From Streptomyces sp. WAC05374 (GTDB taxonomy: Bacteria; Actinomycetota; Actinomycetes; Streptomycetales; Streptomycetaceae): a stretch of DNA of 64,000 nt. The notes under the pieces are model-generated. The model searched no databases. It was given only the letters and a program-made list of their open reading frames with translations, and was not told the origin of the DNA. Where the stretch lies: NCBI RefSeq assembly GCF_004353505.1, contig NZ_SMNQ01000001.1:992001-1056000 (forward strand), given 5' to 3'. The position numbers were made by a program, and so were the translations under genes. Shown here piece by piece: positions 23,274 through 31,045 of this stretch. Every line of letters starts with the position of its first letter. Within the stretch, counting starts at the first letter, position 1.

Positions 23274-24716
23274 GTGACTGCTGTGTCTGCGAAGCCTCGC
23301 ATCCCCAATGTCCTGGCCGGCCGCTACGCCTCCGCGGAGCTCGCCGTCCTGTGGTCCCCCGAGCAGAAGGTCGTGCTGGAGCGCCGGCTGTGGCTCGCCG
23401 TGCTGCGCGCCCAGAAGGACCTCGGGATCGAGGTGCCGGACGCCGCGCTCGCCGACTACGAGCGGGTGCTCGACCAGGTCGACCTGGCGTCGATCGCCGA
23501 GCGGGAGAAGGTCACGCGCCATGACGTGAAGGCCCGCATCGAGGAGTTCAACGCGCTCGCCGGGCACGAGCACGTCCACAAGGGCATGACGTCCCGCGAC
23601 CTCACCGAGAACGTCGAGCAGCTCCAGATCCGGCTCTCCCTGGAGCTGGTCCGCGACCGCACGGTGGCGGTGCTGGCCCGGCTGGGCAAGCTGGCGGGCG
23701 AGTACGGCGAGCTGGTCATGGCCGGGCGCTCGCACAACGTCGCCGCGCAGGCCACGACGCTGGGCAAGCGGTTCGCGACCGCCGCGGACGAGCTGCTGGT
23801 GGCGTACGCGCGGGTGGAGGAACTGCTGGGCCGCTACCCGCTGCGCGGCATCAAGGGCCCGGTGGGCACGGCGCAGGACATGCTCGACCTGCTGGGCGGG
23901 GACGCGGCGAAGCTGGCGGAGCTGGAGCGGCGGATCGCCGGGCACCTGGGCTTCGCGCACGCCTTCACCTCGGTCGGCCAGGTCTACCCCCGCTCGCTGG
24001 ACTACGAGGTCGTCACCGCGCTGGTGCAGCTCGCCGCCGCCCCGTCGTCGCTGGCCAGGACGATCCGCCTGATGGCCGGGCACGAGCTGGTCACCGAGGG
24101 CTTCAAGCCCGGCCAGGTCGGCTCCTCGGCGATGCCGCACAAGATGAACACCCGCTCCTGCGAGCGCGTCAACGGCCTGATGGTCATCCTGCGCGGCTAC
24201 GCGTCGATGACCGGCGAGCTGGCGGGCGACCAGTGGAACGAGGGTGACGTCTCCTGCTCGGTGGTCCGCCGGGTGGCGCTGCCCGACGCGTTCTTCGCGC
24301 TCGACGGGCTGCTGGAGACGTTCCTGACGGTGCTCGACGAGTTCGGCGCGTTCCCGGCGGTCGTCGCCCGCGAGCTGGACCGCTACCTGCCGTTCCTCGC
24401 CACCACCAAGGTGCTGATGGCGTCGGTGCGCGCCGGGGTGGGCCGCGAGGTCGCGCACGAGGCCATCAAGGAGAACGCGGTGGCGTCGGCGCTGGCCATG
24501 CGTGAGCAGGGCGCCGAGCGCAACGAGCTGCTCGGCAAGCTCGCCGCCGACGACCGCATCCCGCTGGACCGCGCCCAGCTCGACGCGGCGATGGCGGACA
24601 AGCTGTCGTTCACGGGTGCCGCCGCCGATCAGGTCGGCGCGGTGGTCGCCCGGATCGAGGAGATCGCCAAGCAGCACCCGGAAGCCGCCGGTTACGTCCC
24701 CGGTGCGATCCTCTGA
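23274..24716 (+). CDS. purB: Adenylosuccinate lyase PurB
   Basis: Cleaves SAICAR and adenylosuccinate in purine synthesis; a 480-residue homotetrameric fumarase-superfamily enzyme. Motifs: RYASAELAVLWSPEQK at the N-terminus, TSRDLTENVEQ (about 106), the substrate-binding MAGRSHNVAAQATTLGKR (about 150-167) and the signature GSSAMPHKMNTRSCERV (about 282-298). It starts at GTG 23274. A -10 box TAGAAT at 23260-23265 places the transcription start at about the GTG, so the message is probably leaderless. This variant (PurB type with KR after TLG) is the actinobacterial form. Confidence 0.96.
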   Translation: MTAVSAKPRIPNVLAGRYASAELAVLWSPEQKVVLERRLWLAVLRAQKDLGIEVPDAALADYERVLDQVDLASIAEREKVTRHDVKARIEEFNALAGHEHVHKGMTSRDLTENVEQLQIRLSLELVRDRTVAVLARLGKLAGEYGELVMAGRSHNVAAQATTLGKRFATAADELLVAYARVEELLGRYPLRGIKGPVGTAQDMLDLLGGDAAKLAELERRIAGHLGFAHAFTSVGQVYPRSLDYEVVTALVQLAAAPSSLARTIRLMAGHELVTEGFKPGQVGSSAMPHKMNTRSCERVNGLMVILRGYASMTGELAGDQWNEGDVSCSVVRRVALPDAFFALDGLLETFLTVLDEFGAFPAVVARELDRYLPFLATTKVLMASVRAGVGREVAHEAIKENAVASALAMREQGAERNELLGKLAADDRIPLDRAQLDAAMADKLSFTGAAADQVGAVVARIEEIAKQHPEAAGYVPGAIL

Positions 24717-24735
24717 CGCGGGGCACACGACCCGT

Positions 24736-25290
24736 ATGACTCCTCAGGAACTCCAGGCCGCCCGCGACCGCATCGTGCCCGATGTGATCGCGGGCGGCCT
24801 GTCTGTACTGTTCTGCGGCATCAACCCGGGGCTGATGTCGGCCGCGACGGGCCACCACTTCGCCCGCCCCGGCAACCGCTTCTGGCCCGTGCTGCACCGT
24901 TCCGGCTTCACCCCGCGGCAGTTGAAGCCGTCCGAGCAGGACGAGCTGCTTCTCCACGGGCTGGGCATCACCAACGTCGTGGCCCGGGCCAGCGCGCGGG
25001 CCGACGAGCTGACCGCCGAGGAGTTCCGCGAGGGCGGCCGGCTGCTCGCCCTGAAGGTGGAGCGGCTGCGGCCGCGCTGGCTGGCGGTGGCGGGTGTCAC
25101 CGCGTACCGCACCGCCTTCGACGAGCCCAAGGCGCGGACGGGCCCGCAGGACCGGATGATGGGCGACACCCGGATCTGGGTCCTGCCCAACCCCAGTGGC
25201 CTGAACGCCCACTGGACGCTGGAGACGATGGCGGAGGAGTTCGCCCGGCTGCGCGCCGCCGCCCAGGAGGGGTCCCCGGGCGGGTCCTAG
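24736..25290 (+). CDS. mug: G/U mismatch-specific DNA glycosylase Mug
   Basis: A 184-residue uracil-DNA-glycosylase-superfamily protein that removes uracil or thymine mispaired with guanine. The active-site motif is FCGINPGLMSAATGHHFARPGNRFWP (about 28-53), and the second motif is LPNPSGLNAHW (about 153-163). TNVVARASARADELT and VAGVTAYR are further family segments. It lies 19 bp after purB on the same strand and may be cotranscribed. Its stop codon overlaps the convergent hypothetical gene. Confidence 0.94.
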   Translation: MTPQELQAARDRIVPDVIAGGLSVLFCGINPGLMSAATGHHFARPGNRFWPVLHRSGFTPRQLKPSEQDELLLHGLGITNVVARASARADELTAEEFREGGRLLALKVERLRPRWLAVAGVTAYRTAFDEPKARTGPQDRMMGDTRIWVLPNPSGLNAHWTLETMAEEFARLRAAAQEGSPGGS

Positions 25291-25724
25291 GGCGGGTCTA
25301 TGTCGGTCACCGCGGCGACGAGCTGGAAGGGCAGCTCCGTGTCCCCCTGCGCGATGCCCAGGGCTATCCAGCGCCCGTCCGCCCGCCACAGGTGCACGTC
25401 CGGCACGGACTGGCTGAGGGCGTCCCACGGGTCGGGTATGTCCTCCCCGGACATACCCCGGTCGAACACCGACCACAGGCTGAAGACCTGCGGGTCGCCC
25501 CAGCGGGCCGTGAGCAGCACCGCGAGCGCGTCGCGCTCCGCCTCGTACTGCTCCTCGACGATCTCCCGCCGGGTGCCGTCGTCGTCCCAGAAGTCCTCGC
25601 TCGTGGCGAGGTCCACGAGGTGGTAACCAACGCCGCTGCAACCGCTGTCCGTTCTGCCGAACGTCCCCGGGAAGGGCAGGGAGCGCAGCCGGTCGATGGC
25701 CGTCAGGTGCCGTGCGGTGGTCAT
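25287..25724 (-). CDS. Hypothetical protein
   Basis: A 145-residue soluble, acidic protein with no family I can name. It is rich in Asp, Trp and Phe (SEDFWDDDGTRREIVEEQYEAERDAL, FSLWSVFDRGM, HLWRADGRWIALGIAQGDTELPF). These are patterns seen in small immunity-like or substrate-adaptor proteins of streptomycetes, but that comparison is only an impression. The ATG at 25724 begins MTTARHLTAIDRL. It overlaps mug by 4 bp tail-to-tail. Confidence 0.7.
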   Translation of the reverse strand: MTTARHLTAIDRLRSLPFPGTFGRTDSGCSGVGYHLVDLATSEDFWDDDGTRREIVEEQYEAERDALAVLLTARWGDPQVFSLWSVFDRGMSGEDIPDPWDALSQSVPDVHLWRADGRWIALGIAQGDTELPFQLVAAVTDIDPP

Positions 25725-25978
25725 GGCTCCAGTAAAGCGGCCACCACTGACAATTGGCGTTCCGTCAGACCCCGGCCAACCCGCGGCCGACCCCCGGCCG
25801 CCACGCTGCCGGCCCCCGGTCGGCACCGGCCGCCCGCCCGGGGCCGGGGGCCGTCGGCGGCCGGGCGGGTGCCGCGCGGGCCCGGGCCCGGCCATGGCTC
25901 CGGAGGCCACCGGCTCGCCGCTGGTTCAACCATTGAGTACCATCCGGCAGACACGCGCTCTAGCTGGGAGGACACACG

Positions 25979-27136
25979 GTGGGCCGGCTGACCGGCGGGG
26001 ACCCGTCGCTGTTGCGGCGGATCAATTCCGCGGTGGTACTCCATGCCCTGCGGGGCGCCGACGCGCGCACGCTCACCGACCTCACCCGGATCACGGGGCT
26101 GTCCCGGCCGACGGTCGAGGGTGTGGTCGAGGGGCTCATCGGCAACGGTCTGGTGGTCGAGGCGGCCCCCGAGGAGGGGGAGGCGCGGCGCCAGGGCCGG
26201 CCGGCGCGGAGGTTCCGCTTCCGCGCGGAGGCGGGGCACCTGCTGGGGGTCGAGATCGGGCCGCACCGGGTGGCCGCGCTGCTGTCGGGACTGGACGGGC
26301 GGATCATCGGCGCCGGGTCCCGGGAGGTGTCGGAGACGGCGTCGGCGGACGAGCGGCTGGAGCGGGTCCGGGCGGTGGTCGCCGACGTGCTGCGGCGCAC
26401 CGGTGTGGCGCGCGGCAGCCTTCGGGCGGTGGGGGTCGGGACGCCGGGGATCGTGGAGGCCGACGGGACGATCCGGCTCGGGACGGCGCTGCCCGGCTGG
26501 ACGGGCCTGGCGCTCGGTGAGCGGCTGCGGCGGTCCTTCCGGTGTCCGGTGCTGGTCGAGAACGACGCGAACGCGGCGGCGGTGGCCGAGCAGTGGAAGG
26601 GCGCCGCGACCGATTCGGACGACATCGTCTTCGTGCTGGCCGGGCTGAGCCCGGGGGCCGGGTCGCTGATCGGCGGGCGGCTGCACCGGGGGTTCGGCGG
26701 GGCGGCCGGGGAGATCGGCGCCCTGCACCTGCTGGGGCAGGGGGCGAGGCCGGAGACGCTGCTGTCGACCACCGACGAGCCGCTGCACCCGCTGGACGAG
26801 CAGGCGGTGGCGGAGGTCTTCGCGCTGGCGCGGAAGGGCGACGAGCGGGCCCGGGCGGCGGTGGACCGGTTCATCCAGCGGCTGGTGCACGACGTGGCGG
26901 CGCTGGTGCTGGCGCTCGATCCGGAGCTGGTGGTGGTCGGGGGCTGGGCGGCCGGCCTGGACGGCGTGCTCCAGCCGCTGCGGGACGAGCTGGCGCGGTT
27001 CTGTCTGCGGCCGCCCCGGGTGGCGCTGTCGCTGCTGGGTGAGGCGGCGGTGGCGACGGGTGCGCTGCGGCTGGCGCTCGACCATGTGGAGGAGCAGCTC
27101 TTCGCGGTCGAGAAGACGGTGACGGCCCGCCGCTGA
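25979..27136 (+). CDS. ROK-family transcriptional regulator without the zinc-binding cysteines
   Basis: A 385-residue ROK (repressor, ORF, kinase) protein. Residues 10-70 are a winged helix-turn-helix (LLRRINSAVVLHALRGADARTLTDLTRITGLSRPTVEGVV); the rest is the sugar-kinase-like domain with VGVGTPGIVEADGTIRL and VENDANAAAVAEQW. At the ROK signature, GEIGALHLL, the usual CxCGxxGC zinc cluster is replaced by GQGARPETLLS, so the metal site is absent. It starts at GTG 25979 with GGGAGG upstream. The sugar ligand is unknown; no transporter or kinase gene is adjacent. Confidence 0.93.
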   Translation: MGRLTGGDPSLLRRINSAVVLHALRGADARTLTDLTRITGLSRPTVEGVVEGLIGNGLVVEAAPEEGEARRQGRPARRFRFRAEAGHLLGVEIGPHRVAALLSGLDGRIIGAGSREVSETASADERLERVRAVVADVLRRTGVARGSLRAVGVGTPGIVEADGTIRLGTALPGWTGLALGERLRRSFRCPVLVENDANAAAVAEQWKGAATDSDDIVFVLAGLSPGAGSLIGGRLHRGFGGAAGEIGALHLLGQGARPETLLSTTDEPLHPLDEQAVAEVFALARKGDERARAAVDRFIQRLVHDVAALVLALDPELVVVGGWAAGLDGVLQPLRDELARFCLRPPRVALSLLGEAAVATGALRLALDHVEEQLFAVEKTVTARR

Positions 27137-27148
27137 GCGACGGGCCGT
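27122..27148. terminator. Hairpin at the end of the ROK gene
   Basis: ACGGCCCG (27122-27129) and CGGGCCGT (27141-27148) form a perfect 8-bp stem around the ROK stop codon. It lies between convergent ROK and GntR genes and is a modest terminator candidate, without a T run. Confidence 0.4.
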
Positions 27149-27203
27149 GGACGGTTCTCGCGAAACCGAACCGGAAGCGGAACCGGGCGCGGTGCCGGGA
27201 CCG

Positions 27204-27950
27204 TCAGGACGCGATGTCGAAGTCCCCCGCGTCGCCGAAGGTGAGCCGGCAGGTGTCGGCGCGGTAGGTGGCGACGGAGACGGCCGCGGTGCGGCCGTCG
27301 GACAGGTACCGGGTGGTGACGACGAGGACGGGGGCGCCGGGCAGCCGGTCGAGCTCCTTGGCGTCGTCCGCGCGGGCGGAGCCCAGCTCCACGGCGCGGT
27401 CCTGGCCGTCGAGCGCGAGTTGCTGGAGTGCGCGCAGGACGGCGCGGGCGCGGGCGGCGCCGGAGGGGGCCTCGATGGCGGTGAGCCCGGGCACGGAGGC
27501 GGCCGGGACGTAGAGCTGCTCCGCCGCGACGGCCTGACCGTGCGTCATACGGAGGCGGCGCACGGTGTGCACCGGCTCGTCGGCGCCCCGGTCCAGCTCG
27601 AGGAGGCGGGCCACGGCGGCGGGCGGGGCGGTGAGCGCGCAGTCGACGGGCTGCCAGGTCTCCTCGCCGGCGCCGGGCCACCGGGCCTGGGCGGTGGAGA
27701 CGTCCACCCCCATGCGGGGCGGCGCGACGGTGGTGCCGACGCCGCGGCGGCGCTGGAGGCGGCCCTCCAGTTCGAGCTGCTCCAGTGCCTGACGGAGCGT
27801 GGCGCGGGCGACGCCGAAACGGGCGGCCAGTTCACGCTCGTTGGGCAGGATCTCCCCCACGGAGAAATCCGTGTCCAGTGCTTCACCGATCACGGTCTTC
27901 AGATGCCAGTACTTGGGCTCCGGCACCGATTCCAGTTGCGTGGTCCCCAC
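27204..27950 (-). CDS. GntR/HutC-family transcriptional regulator
   Basis: A 248-residue regulator. Residues 12-80 are the GntR winged helix (YWHLKTVIGEALDTDFSVGEILPNERELAARFGVARATLRQALEQLELEGRLQRRRGVGT), and residues about 100-245 the UTRA ligand-binding domain of the HutC subfamily (RRLRMTHGQAVAAEQLYVP, RYLSDGRTAAVSVATYRAD). DasR-like sugar-phosphate sensors belong to this group. The start at GTG 27950 has GGAGG 6 nt upstream and is preferred to an upstream TTG. The ligand is unknown. The promoter must lie in the 270-bp gap upstream, where an AT-rich TTTATTAAAGG patch is seen near 28000. Confidence 0.92.
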   Translation of the reverse strand: MGTTQLESVPEPKYWHLKTVIGEALDTDFSVGEILPNERELAARFGVARATLRQALEQLELEGRLQRRRGVGTTVAPPRMGVDVSTAQARWPGAGEETWQPVDCALTAPPAAVARLLELDRGADEPVHTVRRLRMTHGQAVAAEQLYVPAASVPGLTAIEAPSGAARARAVLRALQQLALDGQDRAVELGSARADDAKELDRLPGAPVLVVTTRYLSDGRTAAVSVATYRADTCRLTFGDAGDFDIAS

Positions 27951-28153
27951 CCTGATCCTCCGCAATCGCCGGGCTCCCGGCGGCTTTCCGTGCCTTGTTT
28001 ATTAAAGGTTCCTGCACTATCCCTGCGACCATAAGGCGGCACTCACCCTTGGTCAAGACCAATCGTCGGCCGGTTACGGAGCGGGGTCGAGCCCTGTCGC
28101 AGAGCGTTCACAGGGTGTTCGCGTACGCGGCTCGCGGCGGCGCGGGCACGGCG

Positions 28154-28188
28154 AAGGGCCCCGCGCCCGACCGGAGCGCGGGGCCCTT
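28154..28188. terminator. Rho-independent terminator of the sigma-factor gene
   Basis: AAGGGCCCCGCGC (28154-28166) pairs perfectly with GCGCGGGGCCCTT (28176-28188) over a 9-nt loop. It is 33 bp downstream of the ECF41 sigma-factor stop on the minus strand. Confidence 0.8.
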
Positions 28189-28220
28189 GGGGTGGCCGTG
28201 GACGGCGGTTACGGCGGCGG

Positions 28221-29132
28221 TTACGGCACCAGGGAGGAAAGCTTGTCCGGATTGCGCACGATGTAGATGCACCGGATCCGGCCGTCGGCCACGTCGACCT
28301 GCACCAGCGAGTCGGGCTTCCCGCCGTCCAGGACCAGCAGGGCCGGTCCCCCGTTGACCTCGAGGACCCGGAGCTCGGCGTGGGCGGCCGGCGCACCGGC
28401 GACCGCGCACAGGAAACGGCCGATCTTGTCGGCGCTGTCCATGACCCGCAGCGGCGCCTTCGCCTTGCCGCCGCTGTCGCCGACGAGCCGGACGTCCGGG
28501 GCCAGCAGGGCGAGCAGCCCGTCCAGGTCGCCCCCGGCGGCCGCGGCGAGGAACCGCTCGGTGAGATCGCGGCGTTCGGCGGGGTCGACGTCGTACCGGG
28601 GCCTGCCCTCGTCGACATGGCGGCGGGCCCGGCCGGCGAGCTGCCGCACGGCCGCCTCCGACCGGTCGAGGGTGGCCGCGATCTCCGCGTACGGGAAGCC
28701 GAACGCCTCGCGCAGCACGAACACCGCCCGCTCCAGCGGCGAGAGGGATTCGAGGACCACCAGGACGGCGAGCGACACGGAGTCGGCGAGCACCGCGCGT
28801 TCGGCGGTGTCGGGGACGGCGGGGCCGAAGTCGGTGACGACCGGTTCGGGCAGCCAGGGGCCCACGTACGCCTCGCGCCGCGCCTGGACCTGGCGCAGCC
28901 GGTCGATGGCGAGCCGGGTGGTGACCCGGATCAGGAAGGCCCGCGGTTCGCGGATGCCCGAGCGGTCGGCTGCCGACCAGCGCAGCCAGGCGTCCTGGAC
29001 CACGTCCTCGGCGTCGGCGACCCGGCCGAGCATCCGGTAGGCCACGCCCGTCAGTACGGCCCGGTGGGTCTCGAAGATGCCGGTGACGTCGTCGGCGTCC
29101 GTGCCGGAGTGCGTGCGGGTGTCGGTAGCCAC
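28221..29132 (-). CDS. sigJ: ECF41-group RNA polymerase sigma factor (SigJ-type)
   Basis: A 303-residue ECF sigma factor. Region 2 is FETHRAVLTGVAYRMLGRVADAEDVVQDAWLRW, and region 4 is LESLSPLERAVFVLREAFGFPYAEIAATLDRSEAAVRQLAGRARRHV. A C-terminal SnoaL-like extension of about 100 residues replaces a separate anti-sigma factor. The ECF41 marks are present: WLPEPV in the linker, DSGGKAKAP (DGGGK-type) and NPDKL near the end. ECF41 genes usually sit beside an oxidoreductase or decarboxylase gene; here an alpha/beta hydrolase is divergent. I chose GTG 29132 (VATDTRTHSG) over GTG 29159; either is possible. Confidence 0.93.
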   Translation of the reverse strand: MATDTRTHSGTDADDVTGIFETHRAVLTGVAYRMLGRVADAEDVVQDAWLRWSAADRSGIREPRAFLIRVTTRLAIDRLRQVQARREAYVGPWLPEPVVTDFGPAVPDTAERAVLADSVSLAVLVVLESLSPLERAVFVLREAFGFPYAEIAATLDRSEAAVRQLAGRARRHVDEGRPRYDVDPAERRDLTERFLAAAAGGDLDGLLALLAPDVRLVGDSGGKAKAPLRVMDSADKIGRFLCAVAGAPAAHAELRVLEVNGGPALLVLDGGKPDSLVQVDVADGRIRCIYIVRNPDKLSSLVP

Positions 29133-29258
29133 CGTCCCATCATGCGGTACGGCGGGCACGCGGCTCGGCCCGACCCCTTGAACTCGAAGCTACTGGACGG
29201 TAATTGTTGCTGACGCAGCGTCTACCACAGGGCGTGCACAGGGACAGGGAGCAGCAGC

Positions 29259-30089
29259 ATGGCCGCACAGGTGTCCTTCCCGGTCGAGTCGCCGCGCGGC
29301 TCCGGCACGGTGTCGGTGGAGTACGAGCGGAAGGGTGACGGGGAGCCGCTGCTGCTGCTCCACGGCATAGGCCACCACTGGCAGGCGTGGCAGCCGGTGG
29401 TGGACATTCTCGCCGCCGACCGTGAGGTGATCGCCGTCGACCTGCCGGGGTTCGGTGCCTCCTCCGCGCTGCCCGACGGCTTCGCGTACGACCTGGCGAC
29501 GGTCGTGCCGGTGCTGGGCGCGCTGTGCGAGGCCCTGGACCTCGACCGTCCGCACGTGGCGGGCAACTCGCTGGGCGGCCTGCTGGCGCTCGCGCTCGGC
29601 CGCGACAGGCTCGTACGGTCGGTGACGGCGCTCTCGCCCGCCGGTTTCTGGACCGAGCAGGAGCGCCGGTACGCCTTCGGGACGCTGCTCGCCATGCGCC
29701 AGGGGGCCGAGTCCCTGCCGCTGCCGATGATCGAGTGGCTGTCCCGGTCGCCCGCCGGGCGGGCCGCGCTGACCAGCAGCATCTACGCGCGGCCCGGGCG
29801 CCGTTCACCGGAGGCGGTGGTCGCCGAGACGCTCGCGCTGCGCGGGGCCACCGGCTTCCGCCGGACGCTGGACGCCGGGCGCCGGGTCCTGTTCACCGAC
29901 GACGTCCCCGGGCTGCCCGTCACCATCGCGTGGGGCACCCGTGACCGGCTGCTTCTGCGCCGCCAGGGCGTCCGTGCCAAGCGGGCGGTCCCCGGGGCGC
30001 GGCTGGTGCGCCTGCCCGGTTGCGGACACGTGCCGATGAACGACGATCCCGCCCTGGTCGCGCGCGTGCTCCTGGACGGCAGCCGCTGA
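29259..30089 (+). CDS. Alpha/beta-fold hydrolase
   Basis: A 276-residue hydrolase. LLLLHGIGHHWQAW (about 28-41) gives the oxyanion loop, the nucleophile elbow is GNSLGG (about 106-111), the acid is in WGTRDRLLLR (about 229), and the His is in LPGCGHVPMNDDP (about 258). The cap region is short. No substrate can be assigned. The ATG has an AGGGAG site upstream. It is divergent from the ECF41 sigma-factor gene, 126 bp away, and may be its target. The last 285 bp overlap the convergent DMT transporter reading frame. Confidence 0.93.
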   Translation: MAAQVSFPVESPRGSGTVSVEYERKGDGEPLLLLHGIGHHWQAWQPVVDILAADREVIAVDLPGFGASSALPDGFAYDLATVVPVLGALCEALDLDRPHVAGNSLGGLLALALGRDRLVRSVTALSPAGFWTEQERRYAFGTLLAMRQGAESLPLPMIEWLSRSPAGRAALTSSIYARPGRRSPEAVVAETLALRGATGFRRTLDAGRRVLFTDDVPGLPVTIAWGTRDRLLLRRQGVRAKRAVPGARLVRLPGCGHVPMNDDPALVARVLLDGSR

Positions 30090-30962
30090 CCGGCGGCCCA
30101 GGACCCCCGAGCCGAGCGCGACGCCCGCGCCGACCAGCGCGCTGCCGGCGCCCTGGGCGAGACCGTAGGAGCCGGTGGCGACGAGCGGCGCGGTCATCGC
30201 CGCGGACACCGGGATCAGCCCGGAGAAGAGGGTGGCGCGCTCGGCCCCGATCCGCTGCACGCCCATGTACCAGCAGACGAACCCGACGACCGTGACGACG
30301 GCGGCCTGCCACAGCAGCGCGAGCGCCTCCTGCCCGGTCGGTACGCGCAGCGCGGCCGTGCCGTCCATCAGCAGCCCCGCCACGGCCGCTTCCAGGGCGG
30401 CGACCCCGCACACGGTGGCCGACAGCGCCTTGGGCCCGAGCGGCTTCAGCACCGGCACGGCCAGGACCGCGAACCCCACCTCGCCCGCCAGCGCCCCCAC
30501 CGACCAGGCGAGCCCGGCCAGGTCGGTGCGCCCCCACCCCTGCACGGTGAACGCCCCGGCGGCCACGAGCAGCGCCCCGTACAGCACCGGCCGCGCGGGC
30601 CGGCGCCCGCCCAGGGCCGGCACCAGTACGGCGACCACCACGGGCGCGCAGCCGACGAGGACACCCGGGACGGCCGGTTCCGCGGTGCGTTCGGCCGCCA
30701 GTACGGCGAGGTTGAACCCGACCATGCCCACGGCCGCCAGCACCGCCACCCGCGCCCACTGGCGTGCCGTGAGCCTCCGTACGGCGGCGGCTCCGCCCCG
30801 GCCCACGAACGGCATCAGCAGCAGGAGCGCCAGGCCGTAGCGGAGCGCCTGCCCGCCCGCGTACGGGTAATCGCCGAGCAGGCTGTTGGCGGTGAAGGAG
30901 GCGCCGACGAGGACGCAGGCGAAGGCGGCGAGCAGGGCTCCCCGGGTCCGGTTCGCGTTCAT
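29805..30962 (-). CDS. EamA/DMT-family exporter with a run-on C-terminus
   Basis: A drug/metabolite transporter with ten hydrophobic helices in residues 1-290, opening MNANRTRGALLAAFACVLVGASFTANSLLG and with EamA repeats (ALRYGLALLLLMPF; CWYMGVQRIGAERATLFSGLIPVSA). Related proteins end at about residue 295. Here no stop occurs until 29805, giving 385 residues whose last 95 or so are hydrophilic, low-complexity sequence read antisense to the alpha/beta hydrolase gene. The extension may be translated but looks like loss of the original stop. The gene is divergent from a MocR regulator with shared direct repeats, the standard arrangement for MocR-controlled exporters. Confidence 0.9.
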   Translation of the reverse strand: MNANRTRGALLAAFACVLVGASFTANSLLGDYPYAGGQALRYGLALLLLMPFVGRGGAAAVRRLTARQWARVAVLAAVGMVGFNLAVLAAERTAEPAVPGVLVGCAPVVVAVLVPALGGRRPARPVLYGALLVAAGAFTVQGWGRTDLAGLAWSVGALAGEVGFAVLAVPVLKPLGPKALSATVCGVAALEAAVAGLLMDGTAALRVPTGQEALALLWQAAVVTVVGFVCWYMGVQRIGAERATLFSGLIPVSAAMTAPLVATGSYGLAQGAGSALVGAGVALGSGVLGRRSAAAVQEHARDQGGIVVHRHVSATGQAHQPRPGDRPLGTDALAAQKQPVTGAPRDGDGQPGDVVGEQDPAPGVQRPAEAGGPAQRERLGDHRLR

Positions 30963-30997
30963 GGCGACGACGCTAGGCGGGGCGGCGGTCCGGTGGC

Positions 30998-31031
30998 AGG
31001 ACCACTTCGCCCGGTGGTTCGTGGACCACTT
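30998..31031. promoter_or_regulatory. MocR-type operator
   Basis: Direct repeats AGGACCACTT (30998-31007) and TGGACCACTT (31022-31031) are spaced by 24 bp, with an inverted GGTGGTTC copy between them (31013-31020). Two direct plus one inverted half-site is a pattern reported for MocR/PdxR-like regulators. A -10-like TAGGGT at 31033-31038 lies directly downstream, so the mocR message would be nearly leaderless and the sites overlap its promoter. Confidence 0.6.
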
Positions 31032-31045
31032 GTAGGGTCGGCGGC

